A stretch of DNA of 8,828 nucleotides from Thermotoga sp. (lineage in GTDB: Bacteria > Thermotogota > Thermotogae > B3-G13). Made by a program: the position numbers and the translations under genes. Location: assembly GCA_003641555.1 (NCBI GenBank), contig QNAT01000031.1, positions 1-8,828 on the forward strand, read 5' to 3'. How positions within the stretch are numbered: the stretch's first letter is position 1; every line of letters starts with the position of its first letter. The notes beneath the pieces are model-generated. The model saw only the letters and a program-made list of their open reading frames with translations. It was not told the DNA's origin and did no database searches. Positions 1 to 5,970 of the stretch are shown here, piece after piece.

Positions 1-32
1 ATATGATATCCTGTATTGTATCCATAAGGGCA

Positions 33-62
33 TGATTTTGCTGTGGAGTTGTATAATACTTC
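33..62 (+). repeat. Copy 1 of an imperfect 30-bp direct repeat
   Basis: This segment matches 5708-5737 at 23 of 30 positions. The shared core is TGCTGTGGA, followed after 3 nt by GTAT-N-ATA-N-TTC. Both copies lie outside genes and contain -10-like sequence, so they may be a shared promoter or regulator-binding motif, or coincidence. Confidence 0.25.
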
Positions 63-76
63 GTGTAGTGTATAAT
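49..76 (+). promoter_or_regulatory. Possible promoter upstream of rbfA
   Basis: Two TATAAT hexamers stand in tandem at 52-57 and 71-76. The second has a TTGTAT hexamer at 49-54 with a 16-nt spacer, which makes a weak sigma-70-type promoter. It would start transcription about 13 nt before the rbfA ATG, at the edge of the Shine-Dalgarno sequence. In many bacteria rbfA is read through from infB, so this could be a secondary internal promoter or chance AT-rich sequence. Confidence 0.3.
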
Positions 77-95
77 CAACATAGAGGTGAGATAC

Positions 96-467
96 ATGAA
101 GACGCATAGATTGGAACGCATCGAAGCAAATATAAAAAGGTTGGTTGCTGAGGTTTTGAGTAGAAAGATGAAAGACCCAAGGATCACTATGACAAGTGTA
201 ACCCGCGTTGAACTTTCGAAAGACAAAAAGTATGCTAAAGTATACGTGAGTTTCCTTGCAGATGAGGAAAAGAAAAATGAGATAATGCTGCTTTTGAACG
301 AGCATGCGAAGGGCTTTATCAGGACATATCTCAGTCAACACCTCCATATGTATGTTACTCCGGAATTAAGATTCGTGTTTGATAAGGGTATAGAAGGGAG
401 TATAAAGATGCAGAAAATATTATCTGAAATAGAGGAAAAAGATGCAGGGAATACTTCTGATAGATAA
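96..467 (+). CDS. rbfA: Ribosome-binding factor A
   Basis: RbfA is a small cytoplasmic KH-fold protein that binds the 30S subunit and helps mature the 5' end of 16S rRNA, notably during cold shock. The 123-residue product has the family's usual length. It shows an N-terminal helix with DPRI at residues 27-30, a strand segment SKDKKYAKVYVS at 41-52, and the AxG kink of the interrupted KH fold (AKG, 71-73), followed by the conserved TPELRFVFD stretch. An upstream in-frame GTG at 87 exists, but it lies inside the Shine-Dalgarno sequence AGAGGTGA (83-90). ATG 96, 5 nt after that site, is therefore the better start. The gene overlaps truB by 26 nt, the standard rbfA-truB order. Identification is firm. 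Confidence 0.95.
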   Translation: MKTHRLERIEANIKRLVAEVLSRKMKDPRITMTSVTRVELSKDKKYAKVYVSFLADEEKKNEIMLLLNEHAKGFIRTYLSQHLHMYVTPELRFVFDKGIEGSIKMQKILSEIEEKDAGNTSDR

Positions 468-1365
468 GAGCACGAATAAAACCTCATACGATGTGGTAGA
501 AGAGATAAAAAATATATTGAGAATAAAAAAGGTAGGACACACGGGAACTCTGGATCCATTTGCCAGTGGTTTATTGGTCATAGGTATAGGAAAGGGGACG
601 AGGATACTCGAATATCTATCGGATGGTGAGAAGGAATATTACTTCACAGCAAAACTGGGTATAATAACAGATACGTATGATATAACAGGAAAGGTAACGG
701 AAGAACATGAAGTGAATGTTTCCGAAGATGATATAAAGAGGATATCAGATTCGATGAGAGGAAAACAAAAACAAGTTCCTCCAGCGTATTCAGCAAAAAA
801 ATATCAGGGGAAGCGATTGTATGAACTTGCGCGAGAGGGTAAGATTATCTCTCTACCCCCACGTGAAATAGAAATAAAAGAACTTCAGCTCATACATTTC
901 GATGAAAGAAGACATTTATTATGTATGAAGGTAATTGTTTCAAAAGGTACATATATCCGCTCTCTGTGTGCAGATATGGGGTACAGGTTAGGCTGTGGAG
1001 CGACTGCCATTGGTTTACGAAGAACAAAAAATGGTAGATTTGATATAAAAGATGCGATAAAGGACACCTTTCTCGACAGAGAAAAGATACTCAAAAATGT
1101 TAAGAGTATAGATGAAAGCCTATCGTTTCCTGGTATTGTAGTTGATGAAAATGCTGCCAGGAGAGTTGCAAATGGTATGCAAGTTTATTGCCCTGATGTG
1201 ATAAAAGTGAAAGGGCGTTTCAAAAAGAACGATCATATTAGTATATGGGATGTAGAAGGGCATTTTCTCGCAATAGCCACTGCAGAACGCTCATCCAGAT
1301 TCATATCTCATATCGTTAAAGCAGAAAGAAGAGATAGAGTAGCGAAATTGAGGAAAGTATTTTGA
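442..1365 (+). CDS. truB: tRNA pseudouridine(55) synthase TruB
   Basis: TruB converts U55 in the T-loop of nearly all tRNAs to pseudouridine and also acts as a tRNA chaperone. The 307-residue product matches the bacterial family length (about 300-315). The signature GHTGTLDP lies at residues 32-39, with the catalytic Asp at 38. The tRNA-contacting and active-site elements KEYYF (64-68), PPAYSAKK (113-120) and SKGTYIRSL (167-175) follow. The C-terminal 75 residues or so resemble the PUA domain of bacterial TruB. The start lies inside the 3' end of rbfA, with AGAGGA at 431-436 as ribosome binding site 5 nt upstream, so the two are probably translationally coupled. The usual downstream partners ribF and rpsO are absent; a convergent gene begins after only 16 nt, with no clear terminator between them. 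Confidence 0.96.
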   Translation: MQGILLIDKSTNKTSYDVVEEIKNILRIKKVGHTGTLDPFASGLLVIGIGKGTRILEYLSDGEKEYYFTAKLGIITDTYDITGKVTEEHEVNVSEDDIKRISDSMRGKQKQVPPAYSAKKYQGKRLYELAREGKIISLPPREIEIKELQLIHFDERRHLLCMKVIVSKGTYIRSLCADMGYRLGCGATAIGLRRTKNGRFDIKDAIKDTFLDREKILKNVKSIDESLSFPGIVVDENAARRVANGMQVYCPDVIKVKGRFKKNDHISIWDVEGHFLAIATAERSSRFISHIVKAERRDRVAKLRKVF

Positions 1366-1381
1366 GGCAACGCGGCAAAAT

Positions 1382-2506
1382 TCACTTAAAATACCCTTTT
1401 TCTATGACAACTTTCTCTTCAAAGTTGACTCTTCTGTAGGCCAGTTGGTCAATAACATATTGAAACACATCATCATCAGAAGCAATCATTTCAGGAGCAA
1501 GCACTCCTGTTTTAGTAAACCTACAATTCGCAATAAGTCTTGCTACAACAGCACAAGGAAAAGCTGTAGTTCTTGCCATAGAATGAATCCATTTATCCTC
1601 ATCAAACTTGTCAAATAGATACCATTCATAGGTAACTTTATCATATCCCTTCTTACCACTGACCCTTATCTTCATTACAGTAATGTCACGATCACCCTTT
1701 TCGGGTTCCATCTTCCAAACAGGAAATAATAACTTTGCGGTAAATTTACGGTGCTCATCACTCAAAAGTCCAATAGATCTAAATGCATCCATAATATTGG
1801 CATATCCAGGGTAACGAAGTGTCTTTTCAGCCATATTCCGAGCCTTTATATTATATATGAGAGATCTAAGTCCATCAGTATAAAATGCCTCCAGCTTACC
1901 AGTCTGAGCAAAATCTATCTCCTCTATACCCCTCAATGCCTCTATTTCTTCAATATTACCATCCTTCACATATCGAGCCGGTCTTAAATATTCATCAAGT
2001 GTATCTTCCAGAGAAAATACAATCTTGTAATTAAAAGGTGGCCTGGGCCTTTCAGGTAAGCCTCCTACATATATTACAACACTTTCAACTGTATCTAACA
2101 GATGCGCAGCTCTTCCCACAAGAAGATTAGACATTCCGGGAGCGAGTCCCATATCAGGAATAACAGTGACACCACTATCCTTTGCATCGCTCTCAAGCTT
2201 ACGAAAATCTTCCGGCATAAACGAGATATCACAAACATTTTTTCCCAACCCTATCACAGTTTTAAGCATCCTATAACCTATACTGCCTGGCACCGCACCA
2301 CACACTACATCAGCATCCTTGATAATAGGTGCTAAAGACTTTGGGTCAATTACAGAAGCCCTTGCTGTACTCATACCACGAATGCCATTGAACTTATTCA
2401 GGGCTTGTTCATCCAGGTCTACCACCGTGGTATCAAAATCCTTAGCCATATCCCTGGCAATCACACTACCAACCAAACCTGCACCTAACACTACAGCTTT
2501 CATCAT
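1382..2506 (-). CDS. Saccharopine dehydrogenase-family oxidoreductase, lysine 6-dehydrogenase-like
   Basis: This is a 374-residue NAD(P)-dependent oxidoreductase of the saccharopine dehydrogenase fold. The N-terminus is a Rossmann domain with GAGLVG at 8-13 and Asp30 after the second strand, which favours NAD+. IPDMGLAPGMSN (116-127) links to the substrate domain, which carries YVGGLPERP (146-154), the VFSLED stretch (163-168), TLRYPGY (229-235) and SMARTTAFP (309-317). From memory of the family, this pattern is closest to Geobacillus L-lysine 6-dehydrogenase, which oxidatively deaminates the epsilon-amino group of lysine to 2-aminoadipate 6-semialdehyde. A saccharopine reductase role is the alternative. 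Two adjacent ATGs exist; GGGGAG lies only 3 nt before the first (2506), so the second (2503) is equally or more likely. It follows the diguanylate cyclase gene by 11 nt in one operon. Family is firm, substrate is inferred. Confidence 0.82.
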   Translation of the reverse strand: MMKAVVLGAGLVGSVIARDMAKDFDTTVVDLDEQALNKFNGIRGMSTARASVIDPKSLAPIIKDADVVCGAVPGSIGYRMLKTVIGLGKNVCDISFMPEDFRKLESDAKDSGVTVIPDMGLAPGMSNLLVGRAAHLLDTVESVVIYVGGLPERPRPPFNYKIVFSLEDTLDEYLRPARYVKDGNIEEIEALRGIEEIDFAQTGKLEAFYTDGLRSLIYNIKARNMAEKTLRYPGYANIMDAFRSIGLLSDEHRKFTAKLLFPVWKMEPEKGDRDITVMKIRVSGKKGYDKVTYEWYLFDKFDEDKWIHSMARTTAFPCAVVARLIANCRFTKTGVLAPEMIASDDDVFQYVIDQLAYRRVNFEEKVVIEKGYFK

Positions 2507-2517
2507 AAACTCCCCAT

Positions 2518-3447
2518 TTATGTATTTATTTCATAAAAGTTACCATCTTTAAAATAAATTGTTCTGTTCCTGCCGTAGGATTTCGCTTCATAAAGAGCTT
2601 TATCTGCCATAATAATTAGATCTTTGTACCCCTTTATTCCGACATCAGGATAAGAACTCACCCCAATACTAATTGTAATACTGATATTACCACTATAATC
2701 TCCGCAAACGAACTCGTGAATTTCAATATTCTTTCTTATTCTCTCTGCAACAATGCAAGTTTTATCAAGAGAGATAAAAGGCAAAACAACAGAAAATTCC
2801 TCGCCCCCATATCTGGAAACTATATCTACATCCCTTACAAGACTTTTGATAACATCTGAAACGCCTACCAATACACAATCTCCAGCACTATGTCCATATG
2901 TATCATTAACATTTTTAAAATGGTCTATATCCATCATAATAAATGAAACTGGGCTACCATATCGTTTGGATTCTTTAACTCTCCTTTCGAGTTTACTTAC
3001 AAGATAAGCATGATTATACAAAGACGTTAGACTATCAGTAACTGCCATCTTTTTCAGCTTATCATAAAGCTCTTTTTGTCTCAAGGCTGAATTGACACGT
3101 GCCGTAAGCTCTACTTCAGAAAAAGGCTTCCTAACATAGTCCATAGCACCTGCGTCTAAGGCTGCTTTCAAATATTCGGGCTGTTCCAGAGATGTAACCA
3201 TAATAACAGGTATATCCTTTGTGTTTTCTCTTTTACTCAATACAGAAACTACCTCTATACCATCCATGTCAGGTAACACAATATCCAGAAGAATTAAAGA
3301 AGGCCTTTCAGATGTTGCCATAGATAAAGCCTCTTTTGCAGAATAAGCTGATACAACATCATATCCCATATTCTTAAGGATATCAGAGAGAATTCTCACA
3401 CTAAGTTTACTATCGTCTACTATGAGTATCTTATCTTTACTTTCCAA
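2518..3447 (-). CDS. Response regulator with REC and GGDEF domains (diguanylate cyclase)
   Basis: This PleD-like cytoplasmic response regulator is predicted to make cyclic di-GMP from two GTP when phosphorylated. Residues 5-120 form a receiver domain with the acidic pair D11-D12, phospho-acceptor D55, T85 and K107. A short linker (121-135) leads to the GGDEF domain (about 136-300), with metal/substrate residues in MDIDHFKNVNDTYGH (172-186) and the active loop GGEEF at 214-218. The inhibitory I-site RxxD is intact (RDVD, 205-208), exactly five residues before the loop, so product inhibition is expected. No membrane or EAL domain is present. The start is TTG, forced by an in-frame TAG three codons upstream; GGAG (3458-3461) lies 10 nt before it, a rather long spacing. 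No partner histidine kinase is visible. It is the first gene of an operon with the lysine-dehydrogenase-like gene. Confidence 0.93.
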   Translation of the reverse strand: MESKDKILIVDDSKLSVRILSDILKNMGYDVVSAYSAKEALSMATSERPSLILLDIVLPDMDGIEVVSVLSKRENTKDIPVIMVTSLEQPEYLKAALDAGAMDYVRKPFSEVELTARVNSALRQKELYDKLKKMAVTDSLTSLYNHAYLVSKLERRVKESKRYGSPVSFIMMDIDHFKNVNDTYGHSAGDCVLVGVSDVIKSLVRDVDIVSRYGGEEFSVVLPFISLDKTCIVAERIRKNIEIHEFVCGDYSGNISITISIGVSSYPDVGIKGYKDLIIMADKALYEAKSYGRNRTIYFKDGNFYEINT

Positions 3448-3499
3448 TAAGTCTATTCTCCATATTTTTACATAACACCCAACACTTACCAGAACCCCC

Positions 3500-3515
3500 A
3501 GGCTTTTAATAGCCT
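3500..3515. repeat. Short inverted repeat in the divergent intergenic region
   Basis: AGGCT-TTTAAT-AGCCT is a perfect 5-bp inverted repeat with a 6-nt spacer, located in the leader of the REC-GGDEF gene. It could be an operator half-site pair or a small leader hairpin. It is short enough to be chance. Confidence 0.2.
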
Positions 3516-3573
3516 ATTTCTTCCCACAATCCACCCTCGTATAGAAAAAACTCAATATCTTTAACAATAATTT

Positions 3574-3579
3574 ATTATA
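3574..3579 (-). promoter_or_regulatory. Possible -10 element for the REC-GGDEF operon
   Basis: On the minus strand this reads TATAAT, about 130 nt before the TTG start, but no good -35 hexamer sits 16-18 nt upstream. A second, weaker option on the same strand is TTGTTA with an 18-nt spacer to TATACG, nearer the gene. Either would leave a leader of roughly 80-120 nt. Confidence 0.3.
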
Positions 3580-3616
3580 ACACAAAACAAACAAGCTGCA
3601 TTTAGCCTTCGAAACC

Positions 3617-3645
3617 TTGACAAAACCAGGTGGAATGAGTATATT
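3617..3645 (+). promoter_or_regulatory. Strong sigma-70-type promoter for the ptb-carbamate kinase operon
   Basis: TTGACA at 3617-3622, a 17-nt spacer, and TATATT at 3640-3645 together make a near-consensus housekeeping promoter. Transcription would begin near 3652. That leaves a leader of about 30 nt containing the strong ribosome binding site GAGGAGGT (3673-3680), 3 nt before ATG 3684. This is the best promoter in the window and suggests the operon is highly expressed. Confidence 0.7.
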
Positions 3646-3683
3646 AAGGTAGACATAAAATTTCATGCTTTTGAGGAGGTAAA

Positions 3684-4607
3684 ATGATAAAGAATTTTGA
3701 AGAATTATCTTCTATTACTCGCTCTCTGGGCAAGATAACATTGGGTCTCGTCGGGGCAGAAGACATCGAAGCCATAAAGGCAGTGAAAAATGCTAAGGAT
3801 AATGGAATAGTAGATGCGTACCTCATAGGAAAAAGGGAAATGTTAGAGAAAAACATGGAGATCCTGGGTATAAAGCCTTCTGAATTCGAATGTATCGATG
3901 CATCTACCCAAAAAGAAGCGTCGGAGATTGGTGTCAAATTGGTTTCAGGGGGAAAGGCACAGATGATAATGAAAGGATTAGTTAAGACTTCCATTCTTTT
4001 GAAAGAAGTATTAAATGAAGAATATGGTTTGAGAACGGGTAGGATCCTCAGTCATGTTGTAGCCCTTCAGATCCCTACCTTAGATAGATTGTTATTCCTT
4101 ACGGATGGGGGAATGATAATCAAGCCGACTCTGGAGCAGAAAGTGAAGATCATAAACAACGCGGTAGAAGTAGCGAGAAGATTGGGGATAGATAAACCAA
4201 AGGTGGCGTGTTTAGCTGCAGTGGAAGTGATAAATCCTGCCATAGACGACACCATCGATTGTGCTATTCTGGCGAAGATGAACGCCAGAGGCCAGATAAA
4301 AGGCTGTGTAGTAGATGGTCCATTGGCACTCGATAATGCCCTGAGTGAGAGGGCAGCAAAGATAAAGAAGATAAGCAGTCCTGTGGCTGGGAATGCTGAT
4401 ATACTCGTGGTCCCGGATATAACTTCGGGAAATTTGTTGGGGAAATCTGTGGTTTATTTTGCCGATGGTGTAATAGCCGGTATAGTTGTCGGGGCAAAAG
4501 CACCTATAGTTATGGTATCACGTGCCGATACTGCAAAGTCAAAGTATTATTCTTTATGTCTTGGTGCTATATTCGCACACAAAAGTAAAAAGGAAGGTGA
4601 TCTATGA
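3684..4607 (+). CDS. ptb: Phosphate butyryltransferase / acetyltransferase family enzyme
   Basis: This is a cytoplasmic phosphotransacylase that exchanges CoA for phosphate on an acyl-CoA (butyryl- or acetyl-CoA), giving an acyl phosphate that can be used to make ATP. The 307 residues match phosphate butyryltransferases (about 300) and the catalytic domain of Pta. Family motifs in order: MKGLVKT (96-102), SHV (123-125), TDGGMIIKP (140-148), DGPLALDNA (211-219) and SPVAGNADILVVPDITSGN (232-250), whose Ser, Asn and Asp residues shape the CoA and phosphate sites. No DRTGG or AAA-type N-terminal extension is present, so it is the short form. It has its own strong promoter and overlaps the carbamate kinase start by 4 nt (ATGA). 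A butyrate or acetate kinase partner is not in the window. The Ptb label rests on length and motif style; acetyl or branched-chain acyl substrates are possible. Confidence 0.88.
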   Translation: MIKNFEELSSITRSLGKITLGLVGAEDIEAIKAVKNAKDNGIVDAYLIGKREMLEKNMEILGIKPSEFECIDASTQKEASEIGVKLVSGGKAQMIMKGLVKTSILLKEVLNEEYGLRTGRILSHVVALQIPTLDRLLFLTDGGMIIKPTLEQKVKIINNAVEVARRLGIDKPKVACLAAVEVINPAIDDTIDCAILAKMNARGQIKGCVVDGPLALDNALSERAAKIKKISSPVAGNADILVVPDITSGNLLGKSVVYFADGVIAGIVVGAKAPIVMVSRADTAKSKYYSLCLGAIFAHKSKKEGDL

Positions 4608-5551
4608 ACGATAAAAAACTAACGGTCGTTGCGATCGGAGGAAATGCCATAAAGCGTGCGAAGGAAAAGGGAACTTTCGACGAGCAGATGCGGAACCTTG
4701 CTCATACCTGTAAATATCTTGCTGACATGATAGATGGTGGATATGATCTCGTTTTAACGCATGGTAACGGGCCTCAAGTTGGAGCGTTACTGGTTCAACA
4801 AGATGCGGCCAAAGAGAAAATTCCATCTATGCCAATAGATGTTCACGACGCAAATACTCAGGGAAGTATAGGATATATGATATCGCAATCCTTGAGCAAT
4901 GTTCTTCTAAAAAGAGGTATAAAAAGGGATATAGCAGCAATAGTGACGCAGGTAATCGTGGATAAAGATGATCCTGCATTTCAATCACCGACGAAGCCTG
5001 TTGGTCCATTCTACAGCAAAAAGGAAGGTGAAATGTTGGGAAAAGAAAAGGGGTGGACGATAGTAGAAGATGCTGGAAGAGGTTACAGGCGAGTCGTTCC
5101 TTCACCACAACCACTGGATATAGTGGAAAAGGATATCATAAAATCTTTGGTGATTAGAGATGTGATAACAATAGCAGTTGGAGGAGGAGGCATTCCCGTT
5201 ATAAGGAAAAAAAATGGTGAATTAGAGGGCATAGATGCGGTTATAGATAAGGATAGGGCTTCGAGTCTCCTTGCGCGTTTAATAGATGCGGATTTGCTGG
5301 TCATATTGACGAGTGTGGAAAAAGTTTATTTGAACTTTGGGAGAGAAGATCAAAAGGCATTGGATACGATCACGGCAGATGAGGCAGAGATGTATATGGA
5401 AGCAGGGCATTTTGCAAAAGGCAGTATGAAACCCAAGGTAGAGTCTGCTATAGCCTTTGTCAGATCTACCGGGAAAGAAGTGATAATAACCGAACTGGAA
5501 AAAGTGGGAGATGCCCTTGCAGGGAAGACTGGTACCAGGATAATAAAGTGA
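4604..5551 (+). CDS. arcC: Carbamate kinase
   Basis: Carbamate kinase reversibly transfers phosphate from carbamoyl phosphate to ADP, giving ATP plus carbamate, which falls apart to CO2 and ammonia. It is a soluble amino-acid-kinase-fold dimer. The 315-residue product has full family length and all main motifs: GGNA (12-15), THGNGPQVG (52-60), GSIGYM (87-92), the subfamily-specific insert TQVIVDKDDPAF (115-126) with PTKPVGPFY (129-137), GRGYRRVVPSP (158-168), AVGGGGIPV (191-199), DAVIDKD (211-217) and NFG (244-246). Translation is coupled to ptb through ATGA, with AGGAAGGTGA (4591-4600) as ribosome binding site. Arginine deiminase and ornithine transcarbamylase, its common partners, are not here, so the source of carbamoyl phosphate is unknown. 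No obvious terminator follows. Confidence 0.95.
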   Translation: MNDKKLTVVAIGGNAIKRAKEKGTFDEQMRNLAHTCKYLADMIDGGYDLVLTHGNGPQVGALLVQQDAAKEKIPSMPIDVHDANTQGSIGYMISQSLSNVLLKRGIKRDIAAIVTQVIVDKDDPAFQSPTKPVGPFYSKKEGEMLGKEKGWTIVEDAGRGYRRVVPSPQPLDIVEKDIIKSLVIRDVITIAVGGGGIPVIRKKNGELEGIDAVIDKDRASSLLARLIDADLLVILTSVEKVYLNFGREDQKALDTITADEAEMYMEAGHFAKGSMKPKVESAIAFVRSTGKEVIITELEKVGDALAGKTGTRIIK

Positions 5552-5576
5552 ATGAGTAGATGGTGGATAAGGGAAT

Positions 5577-5605
5577 TTGAAGAAGAATTGAATTTATAAT
5601 ATAAT
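5577..5605 (+). promoter_or_regulatory. Promoter for tRNA-Gly
   Basis: TTGAAG at 5577-5582, a 17-nt spacer, and TATAAT at 5600-5605 give a good housekeeping promoter 12 nt upstream of the mature tRNA 5' end. The tRNA is therefore probably transcribed on its own, not only by read-through from the carbamate kinase operon. Confidence 0.6.
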
Positions 5606-5617
5606 CAGATCGAATAT

Positions 5618-5690
5618 GCGGCTATAGCTCAGCTGGTAGAGTACCTGCTTCCCAAGCAGGGTGTCGCGGGTTCAAATCCCGTTAGCCGCT
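5618..5690 (+). tRNA. tRNA-Gly (anticodon CCC)
   Basis: This is a complete 73-nt cloverleaf. The acceptor stem GCGGCTA/TAGCCGC pairs over 7 perfect bp, and the D-stem is GCTC/GAGT with GG in the loop. The anticodon stem CCTGC/GCAGG encloses loop TTCCCAA, with anticodon CCC at 5651-5653. A 5-nt variable loop and the T-stem GCGGG/CCCGT with loop TTCAAAT follow. The discriminator base is T73, as usual for bacterial tRNA-Gly. The CCA end is not encoded (CTT follows), so it must be added by nucleotidyltransferase. It reads GGG codons. Confidence 0.96.
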
Positions 5691-5707
5691 CTTTTATATC
5701 ATTAATA

Positions 5708-5737
5708 TGATCCTGCTGTGGAAAGGTATGATAATTC
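5708..5737 (+). repeat. Copy 2 of an imperfect 30-bp direct repeat
   Basis: This is the partner of 33-62, with the same TGCTGTGGA core and GTATGATAATTC in place of GTATAATACTTC. Here it stands directly before the candidate structured RNA, where it could serve as its promoter region. Confidence 0.25.
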
Positions 5738-5739
5738 AT

Positions 5740-5860
5740 TTATGCCATAGGCCCGGATATGTTCTCGCAGGCATGGGGTTTTAGAGATGTTCGATCAAAC
5801 GCAGTTCCATAACATTCCGTAATACATATTACGTCTCATGTATCACGAGTTTTTCTTTTT
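5740..5860 (+). ncRNA. Candidate small structured RNA in the tRNA-downstream gap
   Basis: No protein gene is visible between the tRNA and 5971. The strand can fold into a multi-part structure. CGGATATGTT (5754-5763) pairs with AACATTCCG (5811-5819) through 9 bp with one bulged T; just inside, ATGGGG (5773-5778) pairs with TTCCAT (5805-5810). A perfect hairpin CGTAAT-ACAT-ATTACG lies at 5818-5833, competing for two bases, and a terminator-like hairpin plus T-tract follows at 5835-5860. A TATGAT element at 5727-5732 could be a -10 but lacks a good -35. I do not recognise any known RNA family. Such pairings can arise by chance in 120 nt, so this is a suggestion only. Confidence 0.25.
5835..5860 (+). 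terminator. Probable rho-independent terminator
   Basis: CTCATG-TAT-CACGAG forms a 6-bp stem with one A-C mismatch and a 3-nt loop, followed at once by TTTTTCTTTTT (5850-5860). It would end transcripts coming from the tRNA-Gly promoter or from a small RNA in this gap, before the secreted-protein gene. The stem is short, so efficiency is uncertain. Confidence 0.45.
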
Positions 5861-5867
5861 CGCAGTA

Positions 5868-5876
5868 TGGTATATT
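5868..5876 (+). promoter_or_regulatory. Extended -10 promoter for the secreted-protein gene
   Basis: TGGTATATT matches an extended -10 (TG-N-TATATT). It lies just after the T-tract of the upstream terminator and about 95 nt before ATG 5971. There is no convincing -35, which extended -10 promoters do not strictly need. The leader would be roughly 88 nt and contains the ribosome binding site GGGGAG (5956-5961). Confidence 0.4.
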
Positions 5877-5970
5877 AAAAATGGATAAATGCTTTATCGA
5901 ATTTCCTCTCATCAGGGCAAGATCTGAGAAATCTGACGGAGACGAATCGAATAGTGGGGAGTCTTGAGTA

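Noticed and set aside
2..95. End of an upstream gene such as infB or DUF503
   Set aside because: Open frames here are short and none resembles the C-terminus of IF2 or of the DUF503 protein often found before rbfA, so I could not assign one.
3448..3683. Cyclic di-GMP or other riboswitch in the leader of the REC-GGDEF gene or of ptb
   Set aside because: No recognisable GEMM, lysine or glycine aptamer motifs; the ptb leader is only about 30 nt long.
4067..5304. Long antisense frames across ptb and the carbamate kinase gene
   Set aside because: They lack family motifs and ribosome binding sites and overlap strongly supported genes; they are shadows.
5728..5784. Possible 18-residue leader peptide beginning at the ATG within GGTATGATA
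   Set aside because: The purine run GGAAAGG is only 1 nt from the ATG, and no attenuator-like codon pattern is present.
5881..5967. 28-codon open frame starting ATG 5881 and ending 3 nt before the secreted-protein start
   Set aside because: It has no ribosome binding site, a Ser- and Glu-rich sequence unlike any known peptide, and a start only a few nt past the likely -10 element; chance is the simpler reading.
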